Origin: Bacillota bacterium
GTDB taxonomy: Bacteria; Bacillota; Clostridia; Peptostreptococcales; Anaerovoracaceae
Direction: 5' to 3'
NCBI GenBank assembly: GCA_029266295.1
Contig: JAQSXD010000156.1
Coordinates: forward strand, 1 to 8,247
DNA: 8,247 bases
The notes under the pieces were generated by a model. The model was not told the DNA's origin. It did no database searches and saw only the letters and a list, made by a program, of their open reading frames with translations. Below are positions 1-4,796 of the stretch, piece by piece. The position numbers were made by a program, and so were the translations under genes. The first letter of the stretch is position 1; each line of letters starts with the position of its first letter.

Positions 1-756
1 GGCGGAACTGCTGCAGTCTCTGCCACGGTCGGAGCGATGGTCGCAGCCCGATATGGCTTCGCTTTCATGTTCCCCGTCGCTGTTGTCATCGGGATTCTGA
101 TCGGTGTGATCAATGGGATGATTATTACCAGATTCAAGGTGTCCTCATTTATGACAACCCTGGCAATGCTCATTTCCCTCAGAGGCTTTCTCAATTATTT
201 GCTCTCGAAGGATGTGGTTTTTGCTCCCAATGAATCTGCATTTCTGAATCAATTCTATGTTCAGCTTGCAGCACTGATCGTTGCAATACTCATTGTGGGG
301 TACCTGTTTGAGTTTACAAAGACAGGACACTGCTGCAAGGCCATCGGTGAGAATGAAACCACCAGCAGATATATCGGTATCAATGTCAATAAAACCAGAG
401 TAATCTCTTTTATCTTCTCTGGCGTTATGGCATCCCTCGTGGGTGTCTTTCAGCTGTGCAAGCTGGGGGGATCAAGTTCTACTCTGGGGCAGTTCTTTGA
501 AATGAGAGTTATGATGGCAATCTTTCTTGGGGGCGTTTTGGTTACCGGTGGAATGTCATCGAAGATCTATAAGCTGATTGTCGGGGCTTTCACCATCGTC
601 GTGATTGAAAACGGACTCTTGATCAGCAATGTGGATGGATCCATTTCTGAAGCTGTTCAGGGCATCCTGCTAATGCTGGTCCTGTTTGTAACCCTTCGTT
701 TCAGCGGGGGAACTGCAAAAGTTTCAAAGAAGGCTGCAACTGCTGTACAGAAATGA
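1..756 (+). CDS. Sugar ABC transporter permease, RbsC-like (5' truncated by window)
   Basis: This is the C-terminal 251 residues of an inner-membrane permease of the ribose/xylose/galactose-type ABC importer family (BPD_transp_2). The reading frame is open from the first base of the window, so the ATG at 37 is an internal Met and not the start. Visible family features are a small-residue-rich first segment, a helix around GVINGMIITRFKVSSF resembling the RbsC 'G...G.iva...v..fi.TL' segment, TLAMLISLRG, and the cytoplasmic-loop signature GENETTSRYIGINVNK with the following helix SGVMASLVGVFQ. A later LGGVLVTGGMSSK matches the family's 'LGGtsl.GG.G' turn. Several hydrophobic helices are evident and the C-terminus is short and basic (SKKAATAVQK). 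The ATPase and binding protein are presumably upstream, outside the window. Substrate cannot be read from the permease; the neighbouring kinase and dehydrogenase suggest a sugar or polyol. Confidence 0.93.
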   Translation, partial: GGTAAVSATVGAMVAARYGFAFMFPVAVVIGILIGVINGMIITRFKVSSFMTTLAMLISLRGFLNYLLSKDVVFAPNESAFLNQFYVQLAALIVAILIVGYLFEFTKTGHCCKAIGENETTSRYIGINVNKTRVISFIFSGVMASLVGVFQLCKLGGSSSTLGQFFEMRVMMAIFLGGVLVTGGMSSKIYKLIVGAFTIVVIENGLLISNVDGSISEAVQGILLMLVLFVTLRFSGGTAKVSKKAATAVQK

Positions 757-789
757 TTTTTCGGTAAACTGTAACAATATTATAGTAAA

Positions 790-804
790 TAGGAACAATT
801 CCTA
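790..804. other. Short perfect inverted repeat TAGGAA-N3-TTCCTA
   Basis: Two 6-bp arms (790-795 and 799-804) flank CAA in AT-rich DNA between the permease stop and the bidirectional terminator. It could be a small hairpin in the permease mRNA 3' end or a protein site. No T run follows it, so it is not a terminator by itself. Function unknown. Confidence 0.35.
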
Positions 805-840
805 ATAACGTATCGCTTCCTCTCAAATTAATCATACATA

Positions 841-872
841 CGAAAAAGGCTGCCGCTTGGCAGCCCTTTTCG
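841..872. terminator. Bidirectional intrinsic terminator between convergent genes
   Basis: A 7-bp GC-rich stem GGCTGCC (848-854) / GGCAGCC (859-865) closes a GCTT tetraloop. It is preceded by CGAAAAA and followed by CTTTTCG, so the stem can extend with A-T pairs and each strand reads a T run after the hairpin. It lies 84 nt after the permease stop on the plus strand and 64 nt after the annotated kinase stop on the minus strand. It can therefore serve both converging transcripts. Confidence 0.85.
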
Positions 873-936
873 TTTGGAATTAATAACTACTTCCTCACAG
901 CAGCTTTGAATTGCTCCCACAGAGGCTCCGTTGCGG

Positions 937-2490
937 TCAATCTGTAAAGATCTTTTTCAGCTGGATCAAGTCTCCGTCAAGATGGCGGTACATCTCCAGA
1001 TAGAGAGGATACATGCTGTCATAAATACGGCTCCATTCATCAACTGGTTCAATGATCTCCTTGATCTGTACCAGCTTATGAATGCTCGCTGTAAGGTCAG
1101 GAAATACGCCTGTCGCATGGCCTGCAATAATGGCATCGCCAAAGGGAACGTCCCCGGACTTTTCATCCATAAGGTAGACGGGCATATTCAGCATAGAAGC
1201 TTTGATCTGAGACCAGACACGGCTTTTAGCCCCGCCGCCGGTAATCCGCAGGCAATGCGCTTCTGCACCTGCGTCTTTAATGGTATTCATAACATGGCGT
1301 AATGCAAAGGCGGTTCCTTCCATGATCGAGCGGATCATCGCGCTGCGCTGCGTATCCAGAGACAAGCCGATAAACATCCCTCGTGCGTGCGAGTTCCACA
1401 GAGGGGCCCGCTCTCCCATCATATAGGGGAAGAACATAAGACTGTTGCTTCCAGCAGGGATTTCTGCTGCCAGCTCATTGATATATTCAAAGACATTCTT
1501 CCCTTGCATTGCCGCAGCTTCCTTTTCCTCTTTGCCCAACGTATTCAGATACCAATTGAGGGATGCCCCGGTGGCATTGATGGGTGCGTCAAATAAGTAA
1601 GGCATCCCAGCGATAGCACATGGCTTCGTTACAACCGGTATATCCGTTGCGCTTTGGCGGGTATGACCTACAAAGACCAAAGAGGTCGTGCCGGATGACT
1701 CTCCCGCTTCACCGATTCTGCAAAGCCCAGTGGCATACATGGAAGCCATAGCGTCGCTTGCACCGGCTACCACCGGAATCCCGCTGATCAGCCCTGTTTC
1801 TGCCGCAGCCTCATTTGTAACATGTCCTATGATTTCATCCGTTGCCGCTACCTGCGGCAGCAGAAGATTCAGATCAGCACCGATTGCCTCGGATATCTCG
1901 CTGGACCATTTCAGCGTATTGATATTAAGACACTGACATCTGGAGGCCTGATCGATATCCATGGCCATCTGTCCTGTCAGCTTGTAATTAATATAAGAGC
2001 TTGCCTGAAGGACGCAGGCTGTCTTTGCAAAGAGCTCAGGTTCATTCCGTTTCAACCAGAGTATTTTGTTGGGCAGGAAAGCCACATCAGGCTGAGCGCC
2101 TACGATGGATACAAATTTGGAACATCCGATTTCATCCAGAATGTACTGTAATTCTCTGTCAGAACGATTATCCATCCAGATCATCGCATTGCGGAGCGGA
2201 TTGCCGTCTTTGTCAACGGGCAGCATGGAAACAATGTGTGAGCTGACACAAATACCGCGGACCTTCTTCACAATATCCGGCCCAACTTGCATGGTAATTG
2301 TTCTGATGATTTCAGCTGTATTCTCCCACCAGTGCACCGGATTCTGTTCGGCCATACCCGGTCCTGGAAAAATCAATTCATTTCCTTTTGAAGAGGAGGC
2401 GACGACGGTACCGTTCTCATCCATAATGATTGCTTTCACATTTGTCGTACCCAGATCGATCCCAAGTAAATAATTCTCAGCGGTTTTCAT
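937..2490 (-). CDS. FGGY-family carbohydrate kinase (xylulokinase/gluconokinase-like)
   Basis: A 517-residue cytosolic ATP-dependent sugar kinase of the ASKHA fold, normal length for FGGY kinases. The N-terminal FGGY domain begins with the phosphate-binding motif GIDLGTTNVK (residues 10-19) and carries WMDNRSD (105-111) in the sugar-site region. The C-terminal domain has GASDAMAS (243-250), where D246 is the expected catalytic base, SSGTTS (265-270), PYMMGERAPLW (355-365) and the adenosine-site loop TGGGAKSR (417-424). The start at 2490 is supported by GGAGG at 2501-2505 on the minus strand and by the usual close spacing between start and first motif. The exact substrate (xylulose, ribulose, gluconate or another) cannot be assigned by eye; a neighbouring dehydrogenase favours a keto-sugar made from a polyol. 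Oddity: a second plausible C-terminus is open in the -1 frame after an A5 run (plus-strand 953-957) and ends at 887, so the 3' end may be frameshifted. Confidence 0.93.
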   Translation of the reverse strand: MKTAENYLLGIDLGTTNVKAIIMDENGTVVASSSKGNELIFPGPGMAEQNPVHWWENTAEIIRTITMQVGPDIVKKVRGICVSSHIVSMLPVDKDGNPLRNAMIWMDNRSDRELQYILDEIGCSKFVSIVGAQPDVAFLPNKILWLKRNEPELFAKTACVLQASSYINYKLTGQMAMDIDQASRCQCLNINTLKWSSEISEAIGADLNLLLPQVAATDEIIGHVTNEAAAETGLISGIPVVAGASDAMASMYATGLCRIGEAGESSGTTSLVFVGHTRQSATDIPVVTKPCAIAGMPYLFDAPINATGASLNWYLNTLGKEEKEAAAMQGKNVFEYINELAAEIPAGSNSLMFFPYMMGERAPLWNSHARGMFIGLSLDTQRSAMIRSIMEGTAFALRHVMNTIKDAGAEAHCLRITGGGAKSRVWSQIKASMLNMPVYLMDEKSGDVPFGDAIIAGHATGVFPDLTASIHKLVQIKEIIEPVDEWSRIYDSMYPLYLEMYRHLDGDLIQLKKIFTD

Positions 2491-2500
2491 ATGTTATTGT

Positions 2501-2505
2501 CCTCC
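2501..2505 (-). promoter_or_regulatory. Ribosome binding site of the kinase
   Basis: The minus strand reads GGAGG ten nucleotides before the ATG at 2490. This fixes the kinase start, since no other Met with a ribosome binding site lies nearby. Confidence 0.75.
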
Positions 2506-2562
2506 GTACGATTTTTACCGATCTGCTTTCGTTTGAGACCGGGGGCAGTAATATCCAATCAA

Positions 2563-2591
2563 ATCATATCAAAAGACAAAACATTGAACAA
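2563..2591 (-). promoter_or_regulatory. Sigma-A-like promoter of the kinase
   Basis: On the minus strand a -35 element TTGTTC (2586-2591) is separated by exactly 17 nt from a -10 element TATGAT (2563-2568). The expected transcription start is near 2556, giving a leader of about 65 nt before the kinase ATG. Its -35 box lies 8 nt from the proximal edge of palindrome 1, which suggests activator-type control. Predicted from sequence only. Confidence 0.65.
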
Positions 2592-2598
2592 CTCCAAG

Positions 2599-2622
2599 GA
2601 TTTCCGTTACAAGGCGGAAATC
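2599..2622. promoter_or_regulatory. Candidate operator 1, palindrome ATTTCC-N10-GGAAAT
   Basis: Perfect 8-bp arms GATTTCCG (2599-2606) and CGGAAATC (2615-2622) flank an 8-bp spacer. The core half-sites ATTTCC and GGAAAT with a 10-bp gap recur at 2641-2662, and the two centres are 41 bp apart, close to four helical turns. The centre lies about 55 bp upstream of the predicted kinase transcription start. It is probably a dimeric regulator site; the regulator is unknown, but the PRD-type proteins encoded downstream are candidates. Confidence 0.6.
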
Positions 2623-2640
2623 AGGGGAAGGTGCAGGCGG

Positions 2641-2662
2641 ATTTCCTTTATGTAGTGGAAAT
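2641..2662. promoter_or_regulatory. Candidate operator 2, palindrome ATTTCC-N10-GGAAAT
   Basis: Half-sites ATTTCC (2641-2646) and GGAAAT (2657-2662) repeat the core and the exact 10-bp gap of operator 1, while the spacer sequence differs. This points to selection on the half-sites rather than simple duplication. It ends 7 nt before the predicted -35 box of the dehydrogenase, with its centre about 55 bp upstream of that predicted start point. Confidence 0.6.
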
Positions 2663-2669
2663 TACAAGT

Positions 2670-2699
2670 TTGATGCGGTACGGCAGGGTGGTTTATACT
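2670..2699 (+). promoter_or_regulatory. Sigma-A-like promoter of the dehydrogenase
   Basis: A -35 element TTGATG (2670-2675) and a -10 element TATACT (2694-2699) are separated by 18 nt. Transcription would start near 2706, about 34 nt before the first ATG. It is divergent to the kinase promoter; the two -10 boxes are about 125 bp apart with both palindromes between them. Confidence 0.6.
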
Positions 2700-2722
2700 G
2701 AATTGGTAATAAAAAAAGTTTT

Positions 2723-2738
2723 AAAGGAGATACAGGAG
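2723..2738 (+). promoter_or_regulatory. Two overlapping ribosome binding sites for two candidate starts
   Basis: AAAGGAG (2723-2729) is spaced 10 nt from the ATG at 2740, and AGGAG (2734-2738) is spaced 7 nt from a second in-frame ATG at 2746. Both spacings are workable. Family members typically begin MKAA, which favours the second ATG, but the first cannot be excluded. Confidence 0.55.
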
Positions 2739-2739
2739 T

Positions 2740-3783
2740 ATGAAAATGAAAGCAGCCATGATGTATGGCCCAAATGATATACGGGTGGAGTTGGTGGAGA
2801 GACCCAGCTGCCCAAAAGATGGTCTGGTTTTAAGAATTATGGCTGTCGGACTTTGCGGATCGGATATCAGAAATCTGACCAGCGACTCCAGAAAGGGTAA
2901 CTACCCATTTATATATGGTCATGAAATCGTCGGAATTGTAGACGAGGTTGGAGAAGCGCAGAGCAAATATCAGATCGGAGACCGAATCTTCCTGTTCCCC
3001 GGAACCTACTGCATGGAATGCGACGACTGTATCAGCGGGCACAGTGAAAATTGCACAAATGTTGAGAAGGATCTGGCAGGAACTGGCGGATTTGCTCAGT
3101 ATGTGGCCGTGTCCGGCCGCAAAATTCAGCTGGGTGGTATCTATCTCATCCCGGAAGATGTTAGCTTTGAGGCAGCAAGCCTGGGAGAACCCCTGACTTC
3201 GGTGTATGCCTGCTTAGAAAACATCCGTGTAGGCTATGGGGATACCCTTGTAATTATCGGCGCCGGTCCCATCGGCTGCTTCATGGCACAGCTGGCCAAA
3301 CTCAGGGGAGTCCAAACCGTGATTATGGTCGATATCAATGAGAAACGTCTTGAGATGTCACAGAAATTTGGTGTAGACTATCTGGTAAACAGTGCAGAGA
3401 AAGACCCCATTGAAGCGGTTAATCAGCTAACCGGCGGGTTGGGAGCGGACAAAGTGATTTCAGCAAATCCATCCAATGCGGCTCAGGCCCAAAGCATTTT
3501 CATGGTGAAGAAGGGCGGGATTGTTGTTTTCTTTGGAGGCGTTCCCAAAGGTTCGTTGACTGAAATTGACACCAACTATATCCACTATAGTAATATTTGG
3601 ATCAAGGGACATTTCGGAGCATCCTATATCCAGTCAAAAAGAGCATACGAATTAGCAATCGATAAAAACTTCCCCAGCCATAAGTTTATCACCCATAAGC
3701 TTCCACTTGATAAAATCAATGATGGTATTGATCTTACGAAGAGCGGCGAGGCCATCAAGGTGGTCCTGCTTCCGCAAGAATAA
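2740..3783 (+). CDS. Zinc-dependent medium-chain alcohol/polyol dehydrogenase (MDR family)
   Basis: A 347-residue cytosolic NAD(P)-dependent dehydrogenase of the sorbitol/threonine/galactitol-phosphate dehydrogenase branch, of usual length. The N-terminal GroES-like domain carries the catalytic-zinc motifs GLCGSD (C39) and GHEIVG (H61, E62). The structural-zinc lobe C91-x2-C94-x2-C97-x7-C105 is complete. LGEPL near residue 150 is the family's conserved glutamate segment. The Rossmann domain has GAGPIG (174-179) and an Asp (D198) at the end of the second strand, which usually indicates NAD over NADP. The start may be 2740 or 2746 (MKAAMMYG), because each ATG has its own ribosome binding site. 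It is divergent to the FGGY kinase and shares a control region with it, which fits oxidation of a polyol to a keto-sugar before phosphorylation. The substrate is not readable from sequence. Confidence 0.93.
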   Translation: MKMKAAMMYGPNDIRVELVERPSCPKDGLVLRIMAVGLCGSDIRNLTSDSRKGNYPFIYGHEIVGIVDEVGEAQSKYQIGDRIFLFPGTYCMECDDCISGHSENCTNVEKDLAGTGGFAQYVAVSGRKIQLGGIYLIPEDVSFEAASLGEPLTSVYACLENIRVGYGDTLVIIGAGPIGCFMAQLAKLRGVQTVIMVDINEKRLEMSQKFGVDYLVNSAEKDPIEAVNQLTGGLGADKVISANPSNAAQAQSIFMVKKGGIVVFFGGVPKGSLTEIDTNYIHYSNIWIKGHFGASYIQSKRAYELAIDKNFPSHKFITHKLPLDKINDGIDLTKSGEAIKVVLLPQE

Positions 3784-3816
3784 GAATTTCTTAAGGGTTC
3801 ATTAAGCTAAAAATTC
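3784..3816 (+). other. Imperfect AT-rich hairpin directly after the dehydrogenase stop
   Basis: GAATTTCTTAA (3784-3794) can pair with TTAAG (3802-3806) and AAATTC (3811-3816), leaving a small bulge and a GGGTTCA loop. It begins at the base after the stop codon and precedes the strong terminator at 3821. It may be a mild mRNA 3'-end structure; its AT-rich stem is weak and no role is proven. Confidence 0.35.
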
Positions 3817-3820
3817 AATA

Positions 3821-3873
3821 TTGCCTGCCCGATTTCGGTAATATAAGAATACCGAGGCGGGCAATTTTTTTTT
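3821..3873 (+). terminator. Strong intrinsic terminator after the dehydrogenase
   Basis: TTGCCTGCC (3821-3829) pairs with GGCGGGCAA (3856-3864), with one G-T pair, and TCGGTA (3835-3840) pairs with TACCGA (3850-3855), with a five-base bulge on the left arm and a nine-base loop. Nine T residues follow (3865-3873). The T run ends 16 nt before the TraX-family start and abuts that gene's ribosome binding site. Confidence 0.88.
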
Positions 3874-3889
3874 AAGAGGGTGATATGAA

Positions 3890-4660
3890 ATGGAGACAAA
3901 TCAATTAAGTTTGAATTTTGACAAACGAAGTCTATCTGGAAACACAATAAAGCTGCTCGCAATGACAGCAATGCTTCTTGAACATACATCGGTGTTTTTG
4001 CCGTCTGATACAGTTCTATTCTGGTGTATGCGATTTTTCGGAAAGGCGGCTGCACCTGTATTTTTCTATTTTGTTGTGGAAGGCTATCACTATACGCGCA
4101 ACAAAAATAGGTATACGCTCAATCTGGCAATGTTCACAGTAGTAAGTTATGTGCCATTTATCCTTTGTTTCGACGGCGCATTAAATGTGAATACCTTCCT
4201 CAATTTCAGCGTTATATATAATTTGCTGATCGGTTTATTGGTAATAAGGACAAGACATGAAGTGGAGAATTTTGCTCTGCGTTGGTTTTTCATTTGTATC
4301 TTATTCCTTCTGTCTTGTTTTGGGGATTGGACGTGGATTGCGCCTTTAACAATATTGATCTTCGATTTATTTTATGGAAACCGAAAAAACCAGTTATATG
4401 CATACGCTTTGCTTACTGTTTTGAGAACGGATTTGATTGTGAAAGTACTAAGCCCAGTCCTCTTTTTCTCTCGCTTCAAGACGTTTGATTTTTCTGAATG
4501 GCATACCATTGGCTATGATTTGGGTGCACTTATCCCAATTCTCTTTTTTCTGTTATATCGTGGAAAAAAAGGCGGCGGAGGGAACATTGCGAAGTGGGGA
4601 TTTTATATGTTCTATCCCGCACATCTGATGGTGATTGCGGTTATAAAAATGTACGTTTAA
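3890..4660 (+). CDS. TraX-family integral membrane protein
   Basis: A 256-residue polytopic membrane protein resembling the TraX family, named for the F-plasmid protein that N-acetylates pilin. Chromosomal Firmicute members occur without conjugation genes and their role is not established. Supporting motifs are SGNTIKLLAMTAMLLEHT (16-33), like the family's 'lK.iA...MliDH' opening, FGKAAAPVFFYFVVEGYHYT (50-69) followed by RNKNRY, and the C-terminal FYMFYPAHLMVI (238-249), like 'FYlFYPlHL'. About seven or eight hydrophobic segments are apparent, with no cleavable signal peptide. The ATG at 3890 has AAGAGGG 9 nt upstream. Two 60-base lines sampled here are about 35-37% GC, clearly below a sampled line of the dehydrogenase (60%), hinting at separate ancestry. 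No promoter fits between the preceding terminator and the start, so transcription must come by read-through or from a promoter overlapping the terminator region. No obvious link to the sugar pathway. Confidence 0.85.
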   Translation: METNQLSLNFDKRSLSGNTIKLLAMTAMLLEHTSVFLPSDTVLFWCMRFFGKAAAPVFFYFVVEGYHYTRNKNRYTLNLAMFTVVSYVPFILCFDGALNVNTFLNFSVIYNLLIGLLVIRTRHEVENFALRWFFICILFLLSCFGDWTWIAPLTILIFDLFYGNRKNQLYAYALLTVLRTDLIVKVLSPVLFFSRFKTFDFSEWHTIGYDLGALIPILFFLLYRGKKGGGGNIAKWGFYMFYPAHLMVIAVIKMYV

Positions 4661-4701
4661 TCAAACCGCCTTATCTTGCTTCTGTCAGACAAAGCCCGTT
4701 C

Positions 4702-4711
4702 GGGTATACCC
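4702..4711. other. Perfect 10-bp palindrome GGGTATACCC
   Basis: This palindrome lies 15 to 24 bp upstream of the predicted -35 region of the first regulator, in the gap after the TraX-family gene. It might be a small operator or chance. No partner copy was found in the window. Confidence 0.25.
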
Positions 4712-4725
4712 ATAAAATATCCTTC

Positions 4726-4754
4726 TGATGATTGGCCTATGATTGTGCTATAAT
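4726..4754 (+). promoter_or_regulatory. Extended -10 promoter of the first PRD-type regulator
   Basis: A consensus TATAAT (4749-4754) is preceded by TGC, making an extended -10 element, with a weak -35-like TGATGA (4726-4731) at 17-nt spacing. Transcription would begin near 4761, downstream of the in-frame TTG at 4743, which rules out that codon as the start and leaves the ATG at 4797 as the start. Confidence 0.65.
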
Positions 4755-4796
4755 AAATGCAAACTTGGTTTTAATTTTTTAAGTTGGAGTATCATT

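Noticed and set aside
931..2473. Several plus-strand reading frames of 69-123 codons across the kinase
   Set aside because: They are antisense to a well-supported FGGY kinase with all expected motifs in order; none has a convincing start or family resemblance.
2524..2537. Possible catabolite-repression (cre-like) site in the kinase leader
   Set aside because: The minus strand reads CTCAAACGAAAGCA, matching the central CG and the CA end of the cre pattern but not its leading TG. Too degenerate to call.
2430..2777. Plus-strand reading frame of 115 codons across the control region
   Set aside because: It overlaps the kinase start, both promoters and the dehydrogenase start out of frame, and its sequence shows no family features.
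4743..4796. TTG codon at 4743 as start of the first regulator
   Set aside because: It falls in the promoter, directly upstream of the TATAAT at 4749 and before the predicted transcription start, with no ribosome binding site. The ATG at 4797 has GGAG 7 nt upstream and matches the paralogue's N-terminus.
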